Program-made: the position numbers and the translations under genes
NCBI GenBank assembly: GCA_020853075.1
Contig: JADYZS010000286.1
Coordinates: 1 to 6,959, forward strand
Direction: 5' to 3'
Source: Anaerolineae bacterium
GTDB lineage: Bacteria; Chloroflexota; Anaerolineae; JADYZS01
DNA length: 6,959 nt
The notes under the pieces: model-generated
The model's input: the letters and a program-made list of their open reading frames with translations, nothing else
Told to the model about the DNA's origin: nothing
Database searches by the model: none
Shown: in pieces, positions 1-5,740 of the stretch
Numbering within the stretch: position 1 is the stretch's first letter
How the letters are laid out: each line of letters opens with the position of its first letter

Positions 1-1687
1 TCAGGAGGTGATCCGCTCCCAGGAATTGGTCAAAGCCGGTAGCCCGCATGATCTCCATAACCGACTCTCCCACACGAGTCAGATAGAGATCCCCACCGTG
101 TTCGCGGTAGGTACGGGCGATGTGTTCCAGGGCGTGAATGCCGCTCACGTCGCAATGCTCAATGCTGTGCATGCGCAGGAGTAGGAAACGCTGGCTGGGG
201 TTACGGTCCGAATTCTCCTGGATGCTTTCCTCAATGTGGTGAACCGCGCCGAAGTAGAGATCGCCCAGTATCTCAATGATGCCCAGTTGCGGGCAGGGAG
301 GCTTGTCGGGCCGATAGACGAAATGGGTGAAAGTGTCGTTAGGCAATACGGGGCGCACCTGCGGCGTGCTGGTCTGGAGAAGGTAGTAGGCCAGCGACAT
401 GAGAATCCCCGTGAGAACGGCGAATTGGAGAGGAAGGAGAAGCGTCGCCAGCAGGGTAACGACCATGATCACCCGGTCACCGCCACCCCCTCGCCAAATG
501 CGCGCCATGCTGCGGCGGTCAATCAGGCTGTAGGCTGTGACCGCGAGGACGCCGGCCAGCGCGCTCAAAGGGATGTAAGCAGCCAGCGGTGCTAACCCCA
601 ACACGGCAGCGAGCACAAAGAGGCCACAGAAGACGGATGAGAGGGAGGTCAGCGCACCCGCTTCAAAATTGACCGCGGAGCGGGTGAAGGAGCCAGAGCA
701 GGTATATCCCGATAGGAAGCCGCAAGCGATATTAGCTAGACCCTGACCCACAAATTCCTGATTGCTATCCAGGCGTTGCCCCGTCTTGCTGGCGATGCTG
801 CGGGCGATGGACATCGCCTCCACTAGACCGATGCCAGCGACCGCCAGCGCGCCCGTGGAGAGTTTACCAATCAGTTCCAATTCCAGGAGTGGAAGCGGGG
901 TCAGAGGCGGGAGCCCGCGAGGGAGTTGGCCGATGACTTTAACACCCTGGTTGCCGAGACCCAACAAGCCTACGGCAAATGACGTCGCTACCATCGCGAT
1001 CAGAGGGCCGGGGAGCCTCCGGCTCAACCGTCGCAACAGCAAGATGATGAGGATGGCGCCCACGCCGAGGGCAAGACTGGGCACGTGGGTCTCGTCCAGA
1101 TGGGTTACCACCCCTTGCAGCGTCTCACCCAGTGCGGGTGTGGAAGCAACGTTCAAGCGCAGGAGGTTGCGCAGCTGGTTGAGGAAGATCAGAAGACCGG
1201 CGCCGGCAGTGAACCCGACGATCACCGAATCGGAGACGAAATTAACCAGGATGCCCAGCCGGGCCAGACCTATGACGAGACGAAAAATGCCGACCAACAA
1301 GGCCATCATTCCGGCAACAATCAGATAATCCGGCGTGCCTGGTGTTGAGATCGTTAGCAGAACCGAGAGGACTAACAAAGAAGCCGCATTCGTCGGCCCG
1401 GTTTGTAGGTGATGCGAGGAACCCCACAGAGCGCCAACGATGGAGCCGACGATGGCAGCGTAGAGTCCCATCTGCGGCGGGAGTTCGGCGATAAGGGCAT
1501 AGGCGATGGCCTGCGGCAACACAACCAGGGCAACGGTCAGGCCCGCGACAAGGTCACGTGGCAGGGCGTTGCGAGGATAGGTGCGGATTATGGCCGCGGG
1601 CCGGGTGAAAAAAGCCGAGACGGCCCACAGTTGCCTGAGGACAGACCCGGTGGCCTGTCTAGGGGGGGAACGCAGAGTCGCGTTCAT
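1..1687 (-). CDS. SulP family anion transporter with C-terminal STAS domain (3' end cut by window edge)
   Basis: Inner-membrane permease of the SulP/SLC26 family, which carries sulfate, bicarbonate or similar anions; the substrate cannot be read from sequence. I translated 562 codons from ATG at 1685-1687 without a stop, and the frame runs off the left edge. Residues 1-45 are a polar N-terminus. Hydrophobic segments run from about 46 to 440 with the family signatures LPQAIAYALIA (57-67), QTGPTNAASLL (95-105), NQEFVGQGLANI (309-320) and GSFTRSAVNFEAGA (332-345). A STAS domain covers about 465-562, with the DVSG motif at 513-516. SulP proteins are usually about 550-600 residues, so little is missing. 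No Shine-Dalgarno sequence precedes the ATG. A promoter-like sequence at 1696-1724 would start the mRNA almost at the start codon. The gene lies 53 bases after the M50 gene on the same strand. Confidence 0.93.
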   Translation of the reverse strand, partial: MNATLRSPPRQATGSVLRQLWAVSAFFTRPAAIIRTYPRNALPRDLVAGLTVALVVLPQAIAYALIAELPPQMGLYAAIVGSIVGALWGSSHHLQTGPTNAASLLVLSVLLTISTPGTPDYLIVAGMMALLVGIFRLVIGLARLGILVNFVSDSVIVGFTAGAGLLIFLNQLRNLLRLNVASTPALGETLQGVVTHLDETHVPSLALGVGAILIILLLRRLSRRLPGPLIAMVATSFAVGLLGLGNQGVKVIGQLPRGLPPLTPLPLLELELIGKLSTGALAVAGIGLVEAMSIARSIASKTGQRLDSNQEFVGQGLANIACGFLSGYTCSGSFTRSAVNFEAGALTSLSSVFCGLFVLAAVLGLAPLAAYIPLSALAGVLAVTAYSLIDRRSMARIWRGGGGDRVIMVVTLLATLLLPLQFAVLTGILMSLAYYLLQTSTPQVRPVLPNDTFTHFVYRPDKPPCPQLGIIEILGDLYFGAVHHIEESIQENSDRNPSQRFLLLRMHSIEHCDVSGIHALEHIARTYREHGGDLYLTRVGESVMEIMRATGFDQFLGADHLL

Positions 1688-1695
1688 GTTAGGCA

Positions 1696-1724
1696 ATTCT
1701 ACTATATCCCTGGAAAGTCAACAA
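1696..1724 (-). promoter_or_regulatory. Candidate sigma70-type promoter for the SulP gene
   Basis: On the minus strand TAGAAT (1696-1701, five of six matches to the -10 consensus) lies 17 bases after TTGTTG (1719-1724). An overlapping TTGACT (1716-1721) matches the -35 better but with a short 14-base spacer. Transcription would begin within a few bases of the ATG at 1687, giving a leaderless or nearly leaderless mRNA, which fits the absence of a ribosome binding site. The assignment is by eye. Confidence 0.45.
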
Positions 1725-1740
1725 GGCTGATGTTAAAAAA

Positions 1741-2496
1741 TCACACCCTCTGACCGCCCGCGAGCCAATAAATTGCACCCTGGACACCGACGATGACGAG
1801 GCCGAAGACCAGGTCCACCACCACCGCGAAGGCAAAGGTATAAGTCAACGTGGTGAAACTGCGGGCGAGCCAAACCGTCGTCTCCGGCGAGAGGGTGGGG
1901 ATGACGCCGAAGAAGAGGGCCGCGCCGACTAGAATACCGAGGAAGAGGAAAAGCGATGCCCAGGGCTGGCGGTCGCTCTCACTGGGCATCATCGCGTTGC
2001 TCACCGCGAAGGCAAGGTAGAGCCAGAGCCAGGCATCGGGCGCGTCAAATCCGGAGAGAAAGTGCGCCAACCCCTGCACGGTTTGCCCCGCCTGCCAGAC
2101 CGATCCCGTTCCGCCCAAGTCAAAGACGCGATAGCCTACGTAAAGAAGAACGCCACTCCCCACGAGGAATGGAGCGAGCCCCACCAGGCTGTCGCGCACC
2201 ATGCCGCCACCTTCCACCTCCACGTAACCCAACCGCAACGACTTCTTGCGCTGCTCCGGCCAGAGACGGAATTTCCCCGTGCGCAGGCCCAGCGCCTTCG
2301 CCATGAGCCAATGGCTCAACTCGTGCAGGAAGATGCCCGGCAGGAGGATAGCGAAGGTCAGGAGCGCCGTCGCCACGCCATCCCCCGATAGCAGATAGCC
2401 TAGTTTCCCCAGTTCGCGCGTCGCCCAACGGCTCAACACAATGAGAAGAAGCAACGTCACGATAAGCCAGGCAAGGGCAGACCAGGGGTTGGGCAT
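1741..2496 (-). CDS. M50 family (site-2-protease-like) membrane metalloprotease
   Basis: Predicted integral-membrane zinc metalloprotease of 251 residues. The HExxH zinc motif is present as HELSH at residues 58-62 inside a hydrophobic stretch (ILLPGIFLHELSHWLMA), as in M50 proteases that cut within the membrane. A second motif around residues 166-175 (SNAMMPSESD) sits where this family usually has its third ligand, an Asp in an N-x-x-P...D context; D175 is my candidate. Hydrophobic segments are visible at about 8-22, 42-66, 104-122, 156-168, 181-199 and 215-245. There is no PDZ domain, so this is not a full RseP. The start codon lies 5 bases after the tpiA stop with only a weak ribosome binding site, which suggests translational coupling to tpiA. 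The substrate is unknown. It could be a non-proteolytic relative, but the intact HExxH argues against that. Confidence 0.82.
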   Translation of the reverse strand: MPNPWSALAWLIVTLLLLIVLSRWATRELGKLGYLLSGDGVATALLTFAILLPGIFLHELSHWLMAKALGLRTGKFRLWPEQRKKSLRLGYVEVEGGGMVRDSLVGLAPFLVGSGVLLYVGYRVFDLGGTGSVWQAGQTVQGLAHFLSGFDAPDAWLWLYLAFAVSNAMMPSESDRQPWASLFLFLGILVGAALFFGVIPTLSPETTVWLARSFTTLTYTFAFAVVVDLVFGLVIVGVQGAIYWLAGGQRV

Positions 2497-2501
2497 CGCT
2501 C

Positions 2502-3269
<768 letters not shown>

Positions 3270-3497
3270 TTGTCTCCTAGGACCGCCATCGGATAAAATC
3301 CGACGGCTATATGTTCGTTAAGCCCGCTCTGCGGGCTTCCTGGCCATGTGCCGTCGGTTTCCCCTGTGCCGGGCTGCGCCCGGCAGCCTGTCGGCTTGCC
3401 CTGCCGAGTACGGCTGGGCGTACACGGCGCCGACTAGGTGCAAGCGAGGCGCTCACGGCAACCGATGGACATGGCTTCTCAGGCAGCGTCTAAGGAT
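3270..3497 (-). promoter_or_regulatory. Hairpin-rich leader or intergenic repeat region upstream of tpiA
   Basis: This 228-base gap contains no convincing gene but at least four stem-loops. H0 is 3285-3294 with 3298-3307 (10 bp, one mismatch, 3-base loop), ending 7 bases before the tpiA Shine-Dalgarno. H1 is 3320-3327 with 3331-3338 (8 bp perfect, 3-base loop). H2 is 3367-3374 with 3378-3385 (8 bp perfect, 3-base loop). H3 is 3391-3395 with 3403-3407. In addition, 3300-3307 is perfectly complementary over 8 bases to 3350-3357. That pairing would enclose H1 and exclude H0, so two alternative folds exist. None is followed by a T-run on either strand, so they do not look like terminators. I could not place a convincing tpiA promoter here. 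The region could be a cis-acting leader or a dispersed palindromic repeat. Confidence 0.5.
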
Positions 3498-4175
3498 TCA
3501 GTTCTTCCTTTTCAGGGCGCGCAGCAACAGTTTCACGCGCTTGGTGAGATAGGTCGTGCCCGCCACGTAGTAGGGCGTCTTCCTTTCCCCTACTATGCGG
3601 CCACGCCGCAGATTCGCCAGGAACTCCTCCGGCGTGGCGAAATCCTCTATCTCCACCCAGCCGCGCCCGAACTCAAAGGGGAAGTGAGCATCGCTCCCCG
3701 CGCCTACGGCAAGGTTACACGACGCGGCCAGCCGCTGCGCGGCCACGTCATCTGCGCCGAGGGGCACGCGGGCATTAAAGCCTTCCACAATATCCACGTA
3801 GGGCAACATCTCGTCCAGCGCGGCGCGGCGGATGCGGCTCGGCACGCCGCGAGCCAGGGGATGGGGCACATAGACAAGGCCGCCCTGGGCGCGGATACGC
3901 TTGATGGTTTCCTGGGGCGAGAGCCCCGGAGGGATGCGTTCGTGCAGGAATAGCCCTGTGATTTCGCCCGCGCTGGTGCGTATCTCCTCGCCGGGGATGA
4001 CGCGAAAACCGGCGCGCGCGTCCAACTCTAATGCGCCCTCTAACACGTCGTGGTCGGTCAGGGCGATGCCATCCAAGCCCCGCCCCCGTACCGCGCGGAT
4101 AATGGCATCAAGCGATTGGAAGGAGTCGTAGGAATAACGGCTGTGGGTGTGCAGATCAAGGCGGAGAAGAGTCAT
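3498..4175 (-). CDS. PHP-domain metal-dependent phosphoesterase
   Basis: Protein of 225 residues belonging to the short PHP-domain family (related to histidinol phosphatase, PolX and RNase AM). These are metal-dependent phosphoesterases with a cluster of two or three metals in a TIM-like fold. The metal ligands are visible in the expected order: DLHTHS (H9 and H11), D17, LTDHD (D41, H42), PGEE (E63/E64), PHP (H105), and GSDAH (D162, H164). The family motif is therefore complete and the enzyme is likely active. The substrate (nucleotide, oligonucleotide or phosphate monoester) cannot be told from sequence. The C-terminus is strongly basic (VKLLLRALKRKN). The ATG overlaps the stop of the upstream CxxC gene in an ATGA arrangement, a classic sign of coupled translation. 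No strong ribosome binding site of its own is visible. Confidence 0.9.
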   Translation of the reverse strand: MTLLRLDLHTHSRYSYDSFQSLDAIIRAVRGRGLDGIALTDHDVLEGALELDARAGFRVIPGEEIRTSAGEITGLFLHERIPPGLSPQETIKRIRAQGGLVYVPHPLARGVPSRIRRAALDEMLPYVDIVEGFNARVPLGADDVAAQRLAASCNLAVGAGSDAHFPFEFGRGWVEIEDFATPEEFLANLRRGRIVGERKTPYYVAGTTYLTKRVKLLLRALKRKN

Positions 4176-4510
4176 GCAGAGCCGGTCGCAGCCTCCTTTG
4201 CTATCTCCGCCTCGTACTCCTCTGCCGTAATGAATTTGCCGCCGTAGATGCGCTGTTCCGTGATCTGGCGCTGGTCATCAAATTCCAGGATGACCTCAAT
4301 ACGCTGGAAGCAGCGGTTCTTGCCGGTTCCCATCAATTCCTTGCGCCAGGTGAAACCGCCGTTGGAGCGGCCCAATTCGTTGCGCCGGTCAATACGGCCG
4401 CGAAGCACCTGCTTGCAGCGGTCGCAGCGCGCGTAGATGAAGAGGACGTCCGGCTCATCCCGCGCCGGGCCGGACGAGAAGAGATTCTTGAGCCGATCTA
4501 AGAAGCCCAT
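4172..4510 (-). CDS. Small conserved-looking CxxC protein of unknown function
   Basis: Protein of 112 residues with no family I can name securely. It opens with a short amphipathic stretch (GFLDRLKNLF) and then has a CDRC pair (C29 and C32) that could bind zinc or be redox active. A third cysteine, C67, lies in NRCFQRIEVILEF, which looks like a beta strand. A GGKFI segment and an acidic-to-polar tail follow. I place the start at the ATG at 4508-4510 rather than the in-frame GTG at 4517-4519. The sequence GGAGGTGA (4516-4523) is a perfect Shine-Dalgarno 8 bases before that ATG and overlaps the GTG. The gene has its own strong promoter and is translationally coupled to the PHP gene, suggesting a shared process. 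Two cysteines alone are too few for a zinc ribbon unless it dimerises or uses other ligands. Confidence 0.85.
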   Translation of the reverse strand: MGFLDRLKNLFSSGPARDEPDVLFIYARCDRCKQVLRGRIDRRNELGRSNGGFTWRKELMGTGKNRCFQRIEVILEFDDQRQITEQRIYGGKFITAEEYEAEIAKEAATGSA

Positions 4511-4515
4511 GATGC

Positions 4516-4523
4516 TCACCTCC
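4516..4523 (-). promoter_or_regulatory. Shine-Dalgarno sequence that fixes the CxxC gene start
   Basis: GGAGGTGA on the minus strand is an 8-base match to the usual 16S 3' end. The core GGAGG ends 8 bases before the ATG at 4508-4510. It overlaps the alternative GTG codon at 4517-4519, which therefore cannot be served by it. Confidence 0.85.
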
Positions 4524-4531
4524 GCACCAAC

Positions 4532-4560
4532 ATTATAGCCGCGAACGCAGAGGCGAGCAA
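4532..4560 (-). promoter_or_regulatory. Sigma70-type promoter for the CxxC/PHP genes
   Basis: On the minus strand there is a perfect -10 TATAAT (4532-4537), a 17-base spacer and a partial -35 TTGCTC (4555-4560). Predicted transcription start is near 4525, leaving a leader of about 15 bases that is mostly the Shine-Dalgarno sequence. It fires divergently from the tRNA promoter. The two -35 boxes are 30 bases apart. Confidence 0.7.
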
Positions 4561-4590
4561 GGAACAGCGGGGGCAGCGGGGACGCCTAGT

Positions 4591-4619
4591 TTGACGGTGA
4601 AAACCCCTTGTGGTAAAAT
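4591..4619 (+). promoter_or_regulatory. Strong sigma70-type promoter for the tRNA-Gln / tRNA-His unit
   Basis: TTGACG (4591-4596, five of six) lies 17 bases before TAAAAT (4614-4619, five of six). The TGG preceding the -10 makes it an extended -10 (TGnTAAAAT). Predicted start is near 4626, giving about 70 bases of 5' leader before tRNA-Gln. That leader contains a small hairpin, GGCAT (4651-4655) with ATGCC (4659-4663). Confidence 0.8.
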
Positions 4620-4696
4620 GGCTGTGGTGATGCCTGACCTGTGCATCGGGGGCATGGGATGCCACCACCGGGCATGTCGGAGTGATCATCGTGAGA

Positions 4697-4770
4697 TCGG
4701 GGGTCGTCTAACGGCAGGACAAGGGACTTTGGATCCCTCTATCGAGGTTCGAGTCCTCGCCCCCGAGCCA
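4697..4770 (+). tRNA. tRNA-Gln (anticodon TTG), CCA encoded
   Basis: Cloverleaf is complete. The acceptor stem TCGGGGG (4697-4703) pairs perfectly with CCCCCGA (4760-4766). The anticodon stem AGGGA/TCCCT encloses loop CTTTGGA with anticodon TTG at 4729-4731. The T stem CGAGG/CCTCG encloses TTCGAGT. The discriminator is G4767 and CCA is encoded at 4768-4770. The gene is flanked by an 8-base inverted repeat (4671-4678 and 4771-4778), the second copy beginning directly after CCA. Confidence 0.97.
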
Positions 4771-4801
4771 GACATGCCGGAGGCGGCCCGGCTACGAGTA
4801 T

Positions 4802-4875
4802 GGTGACCATAGCTCAATTGGCAGAGCACCTGGCTGTGGACCAGGTGGTTGCGGGTTCGAGCCCCACTGGTCACC
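4802..4875 (+). tRNA. tRNA-His (anticodon GTG), CCA not encoded
   Basis: Acceptor stem GTGACCA (4803-4809) pairs with TGGTCAC (4868-4874). The extra 5' G characteristic of tRNA-His is encoded at 4802, opposite discriminator C4875. Anticodon stem CCTGG/CCAGG encloses loop CTGTGGA with GTG at 4836-4838. The D arm GCTC/GAGC is intact. The T stem GCGGG (4851-4855) with CCCAC (4863-4867) has one C-A mismatch at its second pair. The bases after C4875 are CCT, so CCA must be added enzymatically, unlike the neighbouring tRNA-Gln. Only 31 bases separate the two tRNAs, so they are probably one transcript. Confidence 0.96.
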
Positions 4876-4890
4876 CCTATACTGTTCCCT

Positions 4891-4921
4891 ACGCCCGGTC
4901 CTTTTTTAAGGAGCCGGGCGT
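4891..4921 (+). terminator. Hairpin after the tRNA pair (possible terminator or processing structure)
   Basis: A 13-bp stem: ACGCCCGG (4891-4898) with CCGGGCGT (4914-4921), continued by TCCTT (4899-4903) with AAGGA (4908-4912), a TTTT loop and one bulged G at 4913. The T-run is in the loop and stem, not after the hairpin, so intrinsic termination would be weak. It may partly separate tRNA expression from the HNH gene downstream, or mark an RNA-processing site. The remaining bases up to the HNH ribosome binding site show no recognisable feature. Confidence 0.45.
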
Positions 4922-4983
4922 TGTGGAATGTGCTGGCAGCCGGTACCGCCACCCGGCCCTCGTTGTGGCTCGCCCTGGAGCGT

Positions 4984-4990
4984 AAGGAGG
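4984..4990 (+). promoter_or_regulatory. Strong Shine-Dalgarno for the HNH gene
   Basis: AAGGAGG ends 8 bases before the ATG at 4999-5001 and supports that start codon. Confidence 0.85.
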
Positions 4991-4998
4991 CGTAGGGG

Positions 4999-5499
4999 AT
5001 GGGAGGCGTTCTGGTTCTCAACGCGAGCTACGAACCGTTGAGCATCGTATCGGTACGGCGCGCGATCATCTTGCTTCTTAAAGAAAAGGCGGAGATCGTA
5101 GAGGCGACAGAGGCTTACTTGCGGGCCGAACGTCTCTCGTTCCCCGTACCTGCCGTGATCCGTCTGGTTTGCTACGTGCGCATCCCTAACCGCCTTACCC
5201 TGCCTTTGTCGCGACGGACGGTATTGGCGCGTGACCACCACACCTGCCAATACTGTGGCGCGCAGCCTGGGCGCGCCCAACTCACCTTAGACCACATAGT
5301 ACCGCGCAGCCGCGGCGGGCAAACCCACTGGGAAAACGTCGTCACAGCCTGTCGTTCGTGTAACCAGCGCAAAGGGAACCGCGCCCCCCACGAGGCAGGA
5401 GTCGCTTTGCGCTCACATCCTCGCCGGCCGCGCTACATCGCCCTTACCTTACTGGGCGAGGGACAACCGCACACGCTCTGGAGCAAGTACGTCTATTGA
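4999..5499 (+). CDS. HNH endonuclease domain protein
   Basis: Protein of 166 residues with a C-terminal HNH (beta-beta-alpha metal) nuclease domain. Two CxxC pairs, C83/C86 (TCQYCG) and C118/C121 (CRSC), should bind a structural zinc. The catalytic DH is at D98-H99 (LTLDHIVPRSRGG), followed by N113 (WENVV) and the closing CNQRKGN. The first 75 residues start VLVLNASYEPLSIVSVRRAI, an N-terminal region typical of a widespread class of stand-alone HNH proteins in Chloroflexota, Cyanobacteria and others whose cellular role is not established. There is no neighbouring methylase, phage gene or toxin, so a restriction or homing role is not supported by context. It lies downstream of two tRNAs on the same strand and may be read from their promoter. 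It ends at a bidirectional terminator. Confidence 0.92.
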   Translation: MGGVLVLNASYEPLSIVSVRRAIILLLKEKAEIVEATEAYLRAERLSFPVPAVIRLVCYVRIPNRLTLPLSRRTVLARDHHTCQYCGAQPGRAQLTLDHIVPRSRGGQTHWENVVTACRSCNQRKGNRAPHEAGVALRSHPRRPRYIALTLLGEGQPHTLWSKYVY

Positions 5500-5535
5500 G
5501 GCGGATGCCCCTCACAACCGGCAAACCGTGAATAC

Positions 5536-5566
5536 AAAAAGCCCCTTCTGTACGAAGGGGCTTTTT
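5536..5566. terminator. Bidirectional intrinsic terminator
   Basis: AAAAAGCCCCTTC (5536-5548) and its exact reverse complement (5554-5566) flank the loop TGTAC. The GC-rich 8-bp core has an A-run on one side and a T-run on the other, so it works in both directions. On the plus strand it ends the HNH transcript; on the minus strand it ends the small transcript starting near 5689. Confidence 0.95.
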
Positions 5567-5581
5567 GCTGCGCCGTGGCAT

Positions 5582-5635
5582 CTATCCGGAAATCCGAGGT
5601 GACGCCACGGCGCTTCGCTTACTACTACTGTCCAT
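5582..5635 (-). CDS. Possible 17-residue micropeptide in the small transcript
   Basis: ATG at 5633-5635 opens a 17-codon frame, MDSSSKRSAVASPRISG, ending in TAG before the terminator stem. The sequence GGAGGAGGTGA (5643-5653) is an excellent ribosome binding site, with its second GGAGG 10 bases upstream of this ATG. Another ATG at 5641-5643 in a different frame is spaced 5 bases from the first GGAGG, but its 43-codon frame runs through the terminator hairpin and is less credible. The peptide is short, basic and Ser-rich with no recognisable domain or membrane segment. Coding potential rests only on the ribosome binding site and promoter, so this is tentative. Confidence 0.3.
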   Translation of the reverse strand: MDSSSKRSAVASPRISG

Positions 5636-5695
5636 GTGGGCATCACCTCCTCCGTAAAGGATAGCGAGGGAAGAGGGCCATCTCTGACCACCCGA

Positions 5696-5723
5696 ATTAT
5701 ACCACAGGCTGGCAGGAAGTCAA
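5696..5723 (-). promoter_or_regulatory. Very strong extended -10 promoter of the small transcript
   Basis: On the minus strand TTGACT (5718-5723, five of six) is 16 bases from a perfect TATAAT (5696-5701), preceded by TGG to form the extended -10 element TGnTATAAT. It lies 17 bases after the nirK stop and points away from it, so it cannot serve nirK. It is the best-matching promoter I see in the window. Confidence 0.8.
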
Positions 5724-5740
5724 ACCGCGTTTTTTGCGCC

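Larger units (their letters stand above)
5536..5689 (-). ncRNA. Predicted small structured RNA / leader-type transcript of about 154 nt
   Basis: A complete transcription unit lies in the gap between the convergent nirK and HNH genes: a strong promoter (5696-5723), a predicted start near 5689 and an intrinsic terminator (5536-5566). Two helices interleave. S1 pairs 5643-5649 (inside a Shine-Dalgarno sequence) with 5596-5602. S2 pairs 5604-5613 with 5570-5579, a perfect 10-bp helix. Their order S1-S2-S1'-S2' along the RNA is an H-type pseudoknot topology. If S2 opens by three pairs, S1 can extend to 11 bp with one U-G pair (5639-5649 with 5596-5606) and would also bury the first AUG. I recognise no known RNA family; it does not resemble SRP RNA, tmRNA, RNase P RNA or 6S RNA. 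It could be a regulatory sRNA or the mRNA of a micropeptide under its own structural control. Confidence 0.55.

Noticed and set aside
1..14. AGGAGGTGATCC at the left edge equals the reverse complement of the usual 16S rRNA 3' end.
   Set aside because: It lies inside the SulP frame, encoding the ADHLL C-terminal stretch. The bases beside it do not continue as 16S rRNA, so the 12-base match is coincidence.
762..1328. 188-codon plus-strand open frame opposite the SulP gene.
   Set aside because: The minus-strand translation gives a complete SulP transporter over the same bases. This frame is Arg/Pro/Ser-rich noise.
1731..1760. T-run just after the M50 stop as an intrinsic terminator.
   Set aside because: I found no stem of useful length immediately upstream of the six T bases on the minus strand.
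4517..4519. In-frame GTG three codons upstream as the start of the CxxC gene.
   Set aside because: It overlaps the Shine-Dalgarno sequence that serves the ATG at 4508-4510, so ribosomes cannot use it with that site.
4878..4883. TATACT after tRNA-His as a -10 box for the HNH gene.
   Set aside because: The matching -35 position falls in the tRNA T-loop with a poor match, and the hairpin at 4891-4921 would sit at the 5' end of the transcript. Co-transcription with the tRNAs is simpler.
4999..5499. HNH gene as part of a homing element or restriction system.
   Set aside because: There is no intron, intein, methylase or phage gene nearby. The protein resembles the widespread stand-alone HNH class.
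5512..5643. 43-codon frame starting at the ATG at 5641-5643 on the minus strand.
   Set aside because: The frame reads through both arms of the intrinsic terminator, so a full-length mRNA for it would rarely be made.
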